DNA of 64,000 nt from Hondaea fermentalgiana (Eukaryota; Sar; Bigyra; Thraustochytrida; Thraustochytriidae), in assembly GCA_014084085.1 (NCBI GenBank), contig NPFB01000091.1:1-64000 (forward strand), read 5' to 3'. The first letter of the stretch is position 1. Every line of letters begins with the position of its first letter. Under the pieces are notes generated by a model. It made no database searches. It was not told the origin of the DNA and saw only the letters and a program-made list of their open reading frames with translations. Below, in pieces: positions 28,946 to 37,617 of this stretch. A program made the translations under genes and the position numbers.

Positions 28946-29353
28946 GTCCTCTTCTTCTTCTTCTTCTTCGTCGTCGTCGTCGTCGTCTTCGACATCCATC
29001 TCATCCGCATCGGCGTCATCACCGCCACCAACACTCAGGAGAAGTTCCTTTTTCAAGGCAGAAATCATGTCCTCCTTGCTCTTGATGTTCTTGCTAAGAA
29101 CCTTGCGAATGCGCTCGTCGAGCTCCTGCTCGAGCGGGTCATCCTCGTTCTCGCTCTCGCTTGCGCTCGAGACAACATCATTCTCGACCGAGGTCAAGGC
29201 CTTTTTCGCTGCGACCATGCTTTCCTTGCGCTTTTTCTTTCGGTCTACTTGAACGGTCTTGGCCTGACGGGGTTCGGCATCTTGACGCTTCTTGGACGTC
29301 CTGGATGGCGTGCTTACACCACCCGTGCTCCGTCGCTTTCGCATGTTCGCCAT
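27080..29353 (-). CDS. NOP2: NOP2/NSUN1-type rRNA (cytosine-5) methyltransferase
   Basis: A 757-residue protein starting at MANMRKRR (29353); the frame opens six codons earlier but without ATG. The N-terminal ~250 residues are basic, then very acidic (poly-Glu/Asp), typical of nucleolar proteins. The catalytic core (~290-620) has ILDMASAPGGKTTY (SAM-binding), FDRVLLDAPCSGLGV (motif IV Cys ~501) and VIVYSTCSI (catalytic motif VI Cys ~556). The segment TPRPTVIRTNTLKAKRRDLA and PYLPGLIELF-like sequence (GYLPGLIELF) identify NOP2. It methylates a conserved cytosine of large-subunit rRNA and is needed for 60S assembly. The C-terminal tail has lysine-glycine-glycine repeats from a 15-base tandem unit (about 27252-27372). 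Confidence 0.96.
27252..27372. repeat. 15-base tandem repeat coding KGGAN-type repeats in NOP2
   Basis: Units of GCCCTTGTTGGCGCC and variants encode repeated Lys-Gly-Gly-Ala-Asn in the NOP2 tail. Several units are identical at DNA level, so the expansion is recent. Confidence 0.85.
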
Positions 29354-29659
29354 GGTATAAAACGCGACCAAATGGACGGCCTGAGTGTTTGTTTATACCG
29401 TACAATTCGACGGTCAAAGCAGCACTGCGCGTCCGCTACGCCGTCACCTCCTCGCACCGCGTTCGATCAAGCACGCGCGTTAGCGCTCTGGTCTTGCACC
29501 AAGGCTTGGTCAGGAGGGTTCTCGCCCGGAGCGCAGGACTCGGGTCGGTGGTGGTGGGCAGAGCAGACGCCGCCACCGCGCGTCGTCCCAGAGCTCTTTC
29601 TTCAAAGGTCTGCAAACCAAACGACAGCCACGCTCCTTGTCTGCCACGCGCGCTCCCGC

Positions 29660-29660
<1 letters not shown>

Positions 29661-29690
<30 letters not shown>
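29661..29690. repeat. (GCCA)n tetranucleotide array
   Basis: Seven tandem CAGC/GCCA units upstream of both NOP2 and MSH2. Confidence 0.85.
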
Positions 29691-29783
29691 ACGAGCGCCG
29701 CGCCCAATGCCTTCGCGTCCGCGCCTGAGGACTGGGTCTCGAGGTCTGGCGACGGCAGGTTGACTGGCCAGAAGCAGGGCCGC

Positions 29784-29819
29784 GGATATCCTCGCTTACG
29801 AACAGAAGCGAGGATATCC
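29784..29819. repeat. perfect 14-base inverted repeat
   Basis: GGATATCCTCGCTT (29784-29797) and its exact reverse complement (29806-29819) are separated by 8 bases. It lies in the divergent NOP2/MSH2 promoter, ~260 bases upstream of the MSH2 ATG. Each arm also contains the palindrome GGATATCC. Confidence 0.92.
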
Positions 29820-30080
29820 TAGCTTCAGAGGCGCCGTCTCCTTTTGCGTTGCGCAGCCGTGGTTAGGCGCCCGAGTCGCTTTTGCGAGAGCAGCTGCAGA
29901 ACGTGATCGCGAGCGTCGCGCGCGGGAGCTGCAACGAGCGAGGAGGCCGAGGCGGGGTCGACGTTGTGCGGTCACGCATCGAGATCGCGTCGTGGCAATT
30001 CTTTCTTGCAAACGGCGGAAAAGCAGGAGCGCGAGGTGTTCGTTCCATTCCTTGTCGAGCAGGGCCTCTTTTGAGAGAGC

Positions 30081-32519
30081 ATGGCCGACCTTGCTGAGGA
30101 GATGAGCAGTGGCGGCGGCGGCGGCGACGGCCTCGCGATGGAAGGCTGCACGGTCGTGATTGTCGCAGGCCCGCCGACCAAAACGAGCGCTGTGCGTCTC
30201 GGCGTCGCCGTTCACGAAGAGCGCGCAAGGAGCGACTTGGACGATAAGAAACGCGGCAAGGTGACCGTGTACGAGTTCGAGGACTGCGACGCCCTGACAA
30301 ACCTAGAAAGCCTTCTCGTCGGTCTCGGCGGCGCCACAGGCATTCAGTCCGTATACCATAGTGGCGATGAAAGTGTTGAAAAGCTTGTGGGTGAAAAGGG
30401 ACTCGGCATCGCCTGCGCCGAGACCGTTGGCGGCAAGGATCTCGCAACCACGAGCATGGCCCAGGACGTCGAAACGCTAACGGGCGCCGAAGGATCAACG
30501 GGCCGCGCCGTGCTGCGCAGTTTTGAAGGCGGAGATGGACTGGGCATGCGAGCCCTGGCAGGCGTCATTCGCAAGTCAGGTCTGCTGGAAGACGAGGATG
30601 CGCGCGGAACCATCGAGCTCGAACAAGGTCGCCTGAACCAATACATGCGGCTCGACGCGGCGGCTGTCGAGGCGCTTAATTTGTTTCCGGCCACATCTAC
30701 GCGAGACGGTCGCGCTGTGGTCCAGGAAAAGGCTGCGAGCGTCTTTGGCGTGCTCAATCACTGCACGACCAAGGAGATTGGCGCGCGTCTGCTACGACGA
30801 TGGATCCGACAGCCCTTGCTGGATGCTGCAGAGATTCGCAAACGCCAGAACCTGGTCTTTGCGCTCAAGGAGGATGATACACGTCGCGCAGAAATTCGTC
30901 AGCAGCTGCGGCAAGTTCCGGACATTGCTCGTCTCACGCGACGCCTGCGCGGCGAAAGGCCTCGCGGAGGCCTCAAGGAGATGTATGTTCTCTATGAGTT
31001 TGCCCGGCGACTGCCGAACCTTGCCGATGTTCTCCGCGAGGATAGCGCGGGAGACACGCCAGCATGCGCAGCGCTCGTGGCGCTTGGGGACCAAGTGCAT
31101 GCGTTGGGGTCCAAGAACCGGTTCGGAAAGTACCTCGAGCTGGTGGAAGGCGTGCTGGACATGGAATATGCCCCCGCAGAATTCCGCGTCCAGTCGCAGC
31201 ATGACGAGACCGGGGAGCTTGCCAATTTGTACGAAAAGCTGACCAAGATTCAGCACAGCGTCGAGGACGCGCGGCAGGAACTCGAAGACGGTACGCTGAG
31301 TGCCATGGCACCTCGCTTCGAGACGGACGCCGCCATGCTGCGCACGTATGGCTTCCACTTTCGCATTAACAAGAAACACGACAATGATCTGAAAAAGGTC
31401 AAGGGCGATGCCAAGTATTTGAGCGTGGTGAGCGCTGGCATTCGATGGACCACGCAAGGCCTGCAGACGCTCTCGGAGCGCCACACGGACACGCTTGGTC
31501 GCATCGAAGCCGCGCAGCTCAAGCTAGTGCAGCAGGCAGCCCAAGTGGCTGCGACCTTTGAGCCCCTCTTTGAAGCAGCGTCGAGCCTCGCAGCCCAGCT
31601 CGATGTCTTGGCAAGTCTCGCGCATGCTGCTGCCTTCGCGCCAGCAACGTACGTCCAGCCCGAGCTCGTTGGACTTGATGCGGATGCAAAGACTCGTCGC
31701 ATTCAGGTGGAAGCGGCTCGGCATCCGTGTCTGGAACATCTCGAGGGCGTCGACTTTATTGCCAACGACTACCGCCTTGGAAGCGCCGCGGGCGATGCGG
31801 ACGAGGGAAGGTTTCAAATCATCACAGGGCCGAACATGGGTGGTAAGAGTACCTACATTCGCCAGCTGGGCACATTGCTGGTCATGGCACAAATGGGAAG
31901 TTTTGTCCCTGCTGAGGCAGCGACGCTTCCCATTGTTGATGCAGTGCTTGCGCGCGTGGGCGCAAGCGATGAGCAATTGCGTGGTGTCTCGACCTTTATG
32001 GCCGAGATGCTCGACGCTGCGGCAATCGTCAAGACGGCGACGGCAGACTCGCTGGTGATTATTGACGAGTTGGGCCGCGGAACCTCGACATACGACGGAT
32101 TCGGGCTGGCGTGGGCCATTTCGCGCCACCTGGCGACGTCGGTGGGCTGCTTTTGTCTCTTTGCCACGCACTTTCACGAGCTTACTGTGCTAGCCAACGA
32201 AGTGGAAAAAGGCCTCGTCTCGAACAAGCACGTTGCTGCGCACGCAACGGATGATGCCATCACCATGCTTTACAATGTAAACAAAGGACCGTGCCAAGAG
32301 TCTTTTGGCATTAACATTGCCAGCATGGCAGGTTTTCCGCCGGACGTCATTGCCTCTGCCAAACGTAAGGCCGACCAGCTCGAGCGCCTGAACACGAGCA
32401 CATCGTCGGACACGCGGGAGGCCGAGGACCAGGCCCTGCAAAAGGTGCTCAAATTCGCCAAACTTTCCAAGACCGACGCTTGCGATATCGCCAAAGTTCG
32501 CGCTCTTCTCGCAGCCTAA
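30081..32519 (+). CDS. MSH2: DNA mismatch repair protein MSH2, apparently lacking domain I
   Basis: An 812-residue protein; MSH2 is usually ~930. Walker A TGPNMGGKST is at ~582-591 and Walker B SLVIIDELGRGTSTYDGF at ~656-673; CLFATHFHEL also matches. The lever and core regions (LNHCTTKEIGARLLRRWIRQPL) are MSH2-like. The protein begins at the connector domain (domain II): VTVYEFEDCDALTNLESLL aligns with the human segment around residue 170. The ~120-residue N-terminal domain I, with its conserved FYxxxGEDA-type motif, is not upstream in any frame. A TGA lies in frame three codons before the ATG. MSH2 pairs with MSH6 or MSH3 to recognise mismatches. Domain I is either truly lost or lies in a distant exon. 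Confidence 0.96.
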   Translation: MADLAEEMSSGGGGGDGLAMEGCTVVIVAGPPTKTSAVRLGVAVHEERARSDLDDKKRGKVTVYEFEDCDALTNLESLLVGLGGATGIQSVYHSGDESVEKLVGEKGLGIACAETVGGKDLATTSMAQDVETLTGAEGSTGRAVLRSFEGGDGLGMRALAGVIRKSGLLEDEDARGTIELEQGRLNQYMRLDAAAVEALNLFPATSTRDGRAVVQEKAASVFGVLNHCTTKEIGARLLRRWIRQPLLDAAEIRKRQNLVFALKEDDTRRAEIRQQLRQVPDIARLTRRLRGERPRGGLKEMYVLYEFARRLPNLADVLREDSAGDTPACAALVALGDQVHALGSKNRFGKYLELVEGVLDMEYAPAEFRVQSQHDETGELANLYEKLTKIQHSVEDARQELEDGTLSAMAPRFETDAAMLRTYGFHFRINKKHDNDLKKVKGDAKYLSVVSAGIRWTTQGLQTLSERHTDTLGRIEAAQLKLVQQAAQVAATFEPLFEAASSLAAQLDVLASLAHAAAFAPATYVQPELVGLDADAKTRRIQVEAARHPCLEHLEGVDFIANDYRLGSAAGDADEGRFQIITGPNMGGKSTYIRQLGTLLVMAQMGSFVPAEAATLPIVDAVLARVGASDEQLRGVSTFMAEMLDAAAIVKTATADSLVIIDELGRGTSTYDGFGLAWAISRHLATSVGCFCLFATHFHELTVLANEVEKGLVSNKHVAAHATDDAITMLYNVNKGPCQESFGINIASMAGFPPDVIASAKRKADQLERLNTSTSSDTREAEDQALQKVLKFAKLSKTDACDIAKVRALLAA

Positions 32520-32865
32520 CAGTAAACATCAAAACATCAACATCTGACTCTCTTCCTCGTGGTGCCAAAAGGGGACTTTCTTGCTGTTTGCCATCATTTT
32601 TTCAGGATTCTAGTATTCGCCAGACAGCCAATTCACGAAGCGTTATCTTGAATGTCAATGTGAATTCAAGGTGGCTCGATGGGCAAGGTTTGCTTGCGCT
32701 CTTTTCTTCTAAAGGCCTACTACAACCACCCTGGTGTGCGTGCCGCGTGTTCACGTTCCAGTATACTATTTGCGGGCCACTCAAACCTAGCACATCAAAT
32801 CCCGTTCATGTGTTGTTGTTTCATTCATCCGGCGGCGCCTGCTTGGTCGTCGTGTTTGAGACGCC
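32520..32865. other. MSH2-QTRT2 spacer
   Basis: 346 bases between co-directional genes, lower in GC than the genes. No repeat of note and no gene. It probably contains the MSH2 3' UTR and QTRT2 promoter. Confidence 0.55.
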
Positions 32866-34098
32866 ATGGCGCGCAAGGTGGGCGCGTGCGTGCTGTCGCT
32901 GTCGAGCGGCCGACCGCCGTTCCTCTCGCAACAACTGCTTCAAGAGCTCGAGGAGGAGAAGCGACATGATAGCAGTGGCGACGGTGATGCGAGCACGAAC
33001 GCAAGTCCCGCGGCTCTGAGCTTTGCGGCGGACGTGGGCACGCTGCTGCCAGGCAAAGAGGCGCTCAAGGAGCACAGTGCGGCCCACGTCGAGTCTGACA
33101 TGCGGTCGTTCTTTGGTCTAAGCGCATCGCTTTTCGTTGTGGCACAGATCAGAAGCGGCCTGCTCGCACCGCCGGACACCAGCGTCGCCAAGGGCGCAGG
33201 GGATGTGGTCCTTTTGTCCTCGGCCATGGAGCGCATTGCCATGCCCCTCGAGGAATACTTGGATTTGGCAAGCAATGTGATGCATGCTGACCTCACCGAG
33301 TGCCCGTACGAGGCGGTTGGCCCAGGGTATTCGCGAAAGCACGCGGATCGCGCGCTCAAACGTGCTCGTCAATGGACGGAGAAGGCCCTTTCGTGGTGGA
33401 ACCAGGAAGACAACGGTGCTCGTAGCGGTCAGCAACTTTTGCTTCCCGTAGTGGGACTCGATGAAAACGCACAGCAGCGCTGTCTCGAAGATGTCCGGAA
33501 ACTTGCCAAAGAGGCAGGGATAGCATCCCTCGGAGGGGCAGAGAGCAGTGTTGGCATTTCTCTGGCCAATTTGAGATATCTCGACGCGGACACGCAAATT
33601 ACGCGCATTCGCAAGGCACGCGCACAGGCCGGCCCTGATGTCATGTTGTATGCCGTCATGGGTACGGCGTCATTGCCTCAGTTGGTGGCGGCCCTTGCGG
33701 TGGGCGCCAACGCGGTGGAAACGTCGCTGCCTTACATGCTTACGAAGCTCAACACGGCGTTATCCTTTGCCGTGGAGGCGGAGGGTCCCGGTGGTCCGCT
33801 GACTGTAAACCTGCTCGACACGCGTTTGTGCGAGGACAAGGCACCAATTTCTGCTGGGTGTCCATGCTGGGCTTGCGAGCGTCACACACGAGGGTACATG
33901 CAGCATTTGCTGAGCGCCAAAGAGCTGCTTGGCCAGATGCTCTTGTACTTACACAATGCCTCGATGCTTATTCGCCTTCTTGAGCATGTGCGTGCCTTGC
34001 CTTCCGAGGAGGACCGACTTGCCTTTGCTCGAGCATGGGCACCAGGCTTGAGCTCTTCACTTCAGCAGTCCGAGACGCCGCCGCAACCCCAGGTTTAG
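32866..34098 (+). CDS. QTRT2: queuine tRNA-ribosyltransferase accessory subunit 2
   Basis: A 410-residue protein, the usual QTRT2 length. The N-terminus follows the family pattern with a short insert (~22-42). The tRNA-guanine transglycosylase C-terminal zinc site is complete: Cys332, Cys334, Cys337 (CPCWAC) and His363 in LLYLHN. GCPCWACERHTRGY is close to the family consensus. In QTRT2 the catalytic Asp region is degenerate, which fits here. It forms a heterodimer with QTRT1 that swaps guanine for queuine at the tRNA wobble position; queuine must be salvaged from food or bacteria. QTRT1 is not in this window. The stop codon lies inside a short CCAGGTTTAGG-type repeat (34089-34118). Confidence 0.92.
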   Translation: MARKVGACVLSLSSGRPPFLSQQLLQELEEEKRHDSSGDGDASTNASPAALSFAADVGTLLPGKEALKEHSAAHVESDMRSFFGLSASLFVVAQIRSGLLAPPDTSVAKGAGDVVLLSSAMERIAMPLEEYLDLASNVMHADLTECPYEAVGPGYSRKHADRALKRARQWTEKALSWWNQEDNGARSGQQLLLPVVGLDENAQQRCLEDVRKLAKEAGIASLGGAESSVGISLANLRYLDADTQITRIRKARAQAGPDVMLYAVMGTASLPQLVAALAVGANAVETSLPYMLTKLNTALSFAVEAEGPGGPLTVNLLDTRLCEDKAPISAGCPCWACERHTRGYMQHLLSAKELLGQMLLYLHNASMLIRLLEHVRALPSEEDRLAFARAWAPGLSSSLQQSETPPQPQV

Positions 34099-34497
34099 GG
34101 CCAGGTTTAGGTCCAGGCTAAATTCACGAAGCAGCAGCAGCAGCAGCAGCAGCAGTAACAGCAGCAGCAAATCGTAAGATGAATGAATTATGAAGACGAG
34201 AAGGTCCCACTGTTGAGTGTGAAAAGTTAGTAAAAACAAAGAGAACTTGTTCCCCTCCCGAAGAAATAGAAATCCCCAAGCACATGGTGCTGGACTGCCG
34301 CGAAGAAGGAGTCACAGCCATCAAGAAAAAGAATGAGAGAAAAAAGAAAGAAGAGATGGAAGGAACAAGGTATTGGCAGAAACAAGTCGGGTCTGCAGCT
34401 GCAGAAAAGAGAAACCGGCCTAAAGCGAACACATGCAAGACCATGAGCAAAAGCTCGCACGATCGATCACGTCCATATCATTCTGAATACGTCAATT
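34099..34497. other. convergent 3' spacer with (GCA)n
   Basis: 399 bases between convergent stops, with an interrupted (GCA)n run at 34131-34169. Otherwise A-rich, 3'-UTR-like on both strands. No gene is seen. Confidence 0.6.
34131..34169. repeat. (GCA)n microsatellite
   Basis: Eight GCA triplets, a TAACA interruption and three more, 33 bases after the QTRT2 stop codon. Confidence 0.85.
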
Positions 34498-35720
34498 TTA
34501 GCGCGAAAAATAGATCTTGCGGATGTTCTCATCGAGGCGACGGTAGAGAGCCTCGAGAGCCTCACGCTTGATGACGATCTTCTCAAAAGAAAGAATGTCA
34601 TAGACGTTGAGGCCAATCTGAGGCAGGACATGAGCATTGGGAACGTTGCTCACGGCGAGACGAAAGTGTTCGCTCCTCTCGTCGGTGTCCACAAAGAGAG
34701 CCGAACCCCAGTCTTGGTCCTCCAGCATGGCAGCGACGTGCTTGGTCCTGATCGACAGACGCGAGGTCGGAGCCTCGACGACGACCTCGCCAGCGCTCTC
34801 ATCAGCGTCGGCGGCAGGAGCGGGAGCAGCCGCCACCTCGGGCTCGAGCGTGTCAACGACAATGAGGTTGCCCTCGTACAATCGAGCGGAAAGCACGCTG
34901 CGAAGGCCAAGACGCACGTACTTTTTGTTGAGCTTGTAGCTAAAGTCGCGGTTGCCCCGGGCGGCGAGCGCGACGGCACCGCCGCGCATGTGCGGGGCGC
35001 GCGTGGAGCCTTGACGAGCGCGGCCCGTTCCCTTTTGGGGAAAGGGCTTGCGTGTGGAGCCGCTGACCTCGGAGCGGTTCTTTTGTTTGGCGAGGCCACG
35101 TCGCCGCTTGGCGCGCTGCCACACGACAACGTTGTGAATGACGTCCTCGCGCATGGGCGTGCTAAAGACGAACTCGTTGAGGTCAATGTTGCCGGCCTCC
35201 GAGAAGCTACACTCGGGCGTCAGCGAGAGAAGGGGCGCTGATTTGGGGCCCTTTTCAATCAGGTACTCGAATTCGAGGTCCTCGTCCTCCTTGACGTCCA
35301 GCACCTCCGGGTTGGAGAAGCGCAGGTTGCTCGGCAGACCCTGCGAGGGCGGCGGTGGTGGCGTCGTCATGTCTCCAGTTGCTGAGCCTGCGTCGGCAGA
35401 CGCCAGGCCGGACGACGATGGGGCCGGCGCCGAGCAGAAGGCACGCACGCCGTGCTGGCACACGCTAGCGCCGGCGCGCAGCGTCGCGGGCGCGGCCGNN
35501 NNNNNNNNNNNNNNNNNNNNNNNNNNNNNNNNNNNNNNNNNNNNNNNNNNNNNNNNNNNNNNNNNNNNNNNNNNNNNNNNNNNNNNNNNNNNNNNNNNGC
35601 GGCCGTCGTCTCCAGCAGTCGCCGTCCGGCGGCCGCATGGCGCGTCCATGTCGCCGGCTCCGGCGCCGTGCGCGCCAGGGCCAGCGCGCGGAGCGCTCCC
35701 AGTCCGCTGCGCTGCAGCAT
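34498..35720 (-). CDS. MRPL4: mitochondrial ribosomal protein uL4m, interrupted by an assembly gap
   Basis: The body (34498-35498) has the uL4 core: [20 protein letters not shown] is the family hallmark, followed by [12 protein letters not shown]. The 100-N gap (35499-35598) falls in the N-terminal region. Beyond it the frame starting [13 protein letters not shown] at 35720 is Arg/Ala/Leu-rich without early acidic residues, as in a mitochondrial presequence. Both gap edges carry GCGGCCG. If these are one sequence, the two parts join in frame as [14 protein letters not shown] and give 371 residues. A minus-strand frame also runs straight through the Ns, but gap length is arbitrary, so that reading has no weight. 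An Ala/Glu-rich insert interrupts the middle of the protein. uL4m is a core protein lining the mitoribosome exit tunnel. Confidence 0.85.
35499..35598. other. assembly gap of 100 N inside uL4m
   Basis: Exactly 100 Ns. The seven bases before (35492-35498) and after (35599-35605) are identical, GCGGCCG, which suggests that the contig ends overlap and nothing is missing. Confidence 0.97.
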
Positions 35721-36579
35721 CGCGCCTCGAGCCTCTCTCTGCGCCGCGCGTGCTGCACAGAAGCCGATCGCGCTATGCGCCCCGCCAGAATGCGCGCGAG
35801 CTCGGGCGCCAGGCAGCCAGGCAAGCAGGCAGGCAGCAGACAGAAACAAGCAGGCAGAGGCAGCGAGCGAGCGGCCACTCTTTAGCCACGAAAAGGGCCC
35901 GGATTTCCGGGAGAGGCGGCGGAGGACGACGGAGAGACGGGAGAATGGGGGGCGTGAAGGGCGACGTCCCTCGGAGGCACGGGAAGCGGGCGGAGTCGGC
36001 AAGAGAGTGAGCCTCAGGGGCGAGAATGGCGGAATGCTCGGGTCCGTCCGTGGTAGTGGCATAATGACGGAGGGCTTTTCTTGATGGACGGATTGGAAAG
36101 TCGAGGAAGCTACGCATAGGAACAAAATCGAAAAGGATTTCCTTTGTTTGGTTGTAGTCGTTCGGAATAGGCTCAGCCGCGACGATGACGAGGCGTATCA
36201 AAAAGAGGAACAAAGAGCCTCGTGATGTCTTCTCTTTCCTTTTCATTTCCAAAAAAGCAGCACCGAGAAGAAGGCTGCAAAAAATAACACGAATAATAAT
36301 TCTGATCCGTGACTCGGATTACGCGAATGCGGTTGGCCTATTGTCAAAGCACAAGCACCTTTAGCCTCGTCACCCTTCCCAGTTGTCTCGTTCGCTTGCC
36401 TGCGCTGTAAAGACTCTTTCGTATTCAAGGACAGCCGTCATTGCTTCTCTTCCCCTTAACTTTTTCCTTGTTTGTCTGTCAGCTGGCTGCAAAGTGCACG
36501 TGCCCGGAAATAAATCTCCATTGCAAGCAAGCAAGCAAGCGAGCAAGCAAGCAAGCAAGAGTGCCAAAAACAACCGACG
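35721..36579. other. uL4m/DeSI divergent spacer
   Basis: 859 bases. GC-rich near uL4m, AT-richer in the middle, with a GCAA array (36523-36559) just before the DeSI start codon. No gene is seen. Confidence 0.6.
36523..36559. repeat. (GCAA)n tetranucleotide array
   Basis: About nine GCAA units (one GCGA) ending 20 bases before the DeSI start codon, so probably in the 5' UTR. Confidence 0.88.
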
Positions 36580-37617
36580 ATGGAGGTCAAGGTCAACGTG
36601 TACGACATCGCGACCAAGGTGAACCGCTACGTGAGCTGGATGGGGCTCGGCGCGTGTACGTACATACAGCTCCTGCGTGCTCAATTGGCCAGCGCGTCGC
36701 GCGCGTGGTACTTGCACGCGGCGGAGAACGATTGCGCCAAGGTGTGCAGCAAGCAGGCGACTTGAAGACCCGACGACTGACGACGACGACGACTACGACG
36801 ATGACAACGATGGGGGCGGTATACTGGCCAACGGACTTGGGAAACGCATACAACTTTGTTTGCAACTGCAACAACAGACCACACGGGTGTTCAAATCGGC
36901 TCGCGCGAATATACCTTTTCAAATGGAGGCGTCGTGTACCATACCCCGCTGGACGCCGGCGAGGAGGCGATCTACAAGGAGACCATTGACATGGGAGAGG
37001 TAGGTATTAAATGTTTTCGATCGCTTATGTTAAGCCGTCTTGGGTTTCGTATCTGACTTTTGCTGTTTTTGTATTCATTCTCAAAGGTGGAATCGATGAC
37101 AGAAGTGAACGCAGCAGTGGGCCAACTTCGGGCACAATTCGCGGCAGGATCCTACAATCTTGTAAATCAAAACTGCGTACGTTGTATCGAGGCGATGGGC
37201 TGCCTGCCTGTTGATAAAGGGGTTGGGGTTTCGCACACCGTGACGTTGACGAACGAACGAACGAACGAACGAACGAACGAATATTAACGTGAATGCATGC
37301 AAGCGCAGAATCACTTTACAGATGCACTGGTGCGAAAACTTGTAGGAAAGGGAATTCCGTCATACATTAATCGCGCCGCCAAGCTTGGTGCTGGTTTTGG
37401 CCCCAAGGACGTTACGGAGAGCTCGGACAAGAAAAAGAAAGCCAACAAAGGCAAGAACAAGGACGAGAAAGCTTCGACTGCGCGTCCACAGCTCACGGAG
37501 GCGCAACGCGCCAAGCTCGCCAAGATCAAGGGCCCCGCCAACGGTGCCAAAGCTAACGCCAAGGCGTCAGCAAGCGCTGAGCTCGACGCCGAAGACGAGA
37601 ACGAGGACGACGTGTGA
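36580..37617 (+). CDS. PPPDE/DeSI-type cysteine isopeptidase, four exons
   Basis: Exons inferred at 36580-36655, 36878-36999, 37087-37176 and 37309-37617, giving 198 residues. All three introns (220, 87 and 132 bases) are GT-AG, with donors GTACGT, GTAGGT and GTACGT. Joining the first two rebuilds GLGAYHTGVQIGSREYTF, whose His is the catalytic histidine. Joining the last two rebuilds NLVNQNCNHFTDAL with the catalytic Cys. KGIPSYINRAAKLG matches the end of the PPPDE domain. The last ~60 residues are Lys-rich, then acidic. DeSI proteins remove SUMO or ubiquitin, or act as thioesterases; which one applies here cannot be told. The third intron contains an ACGA tetranucleotide run. It is the only clearly spliced gene in the window. 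Confidence 0.92.

Larger units (their letters stand above)
29354..30080. other. NOP2/MSH2 divergent spacer
   Basis: 727 bases between divergent starts. It contains a GCCA array (29661-29690) and a perfect 14-base inverted repeat (29784-29819). In the MSH2 frame there is an open, protein-like stretch up to a TGA three codons before the MSH2 ATG, but no MSH2 domain I motif is found in any frame. Confidence 0.6.

Noticed and set aside
29796..30215. Minus-strand frame overlapping the MSH2 start, with helix-like sequence
   Set aside because: It overlaps the MSH2 N-terminus and spacer, has no family match, and ends in the inverted repeat.
34089..34118. TTTAGGG-like telomere motif after QTRT2
   Set aside because: Only a single TTTAGGG in a CCAGGTTTAGG-type repeat; not a telomeric array.
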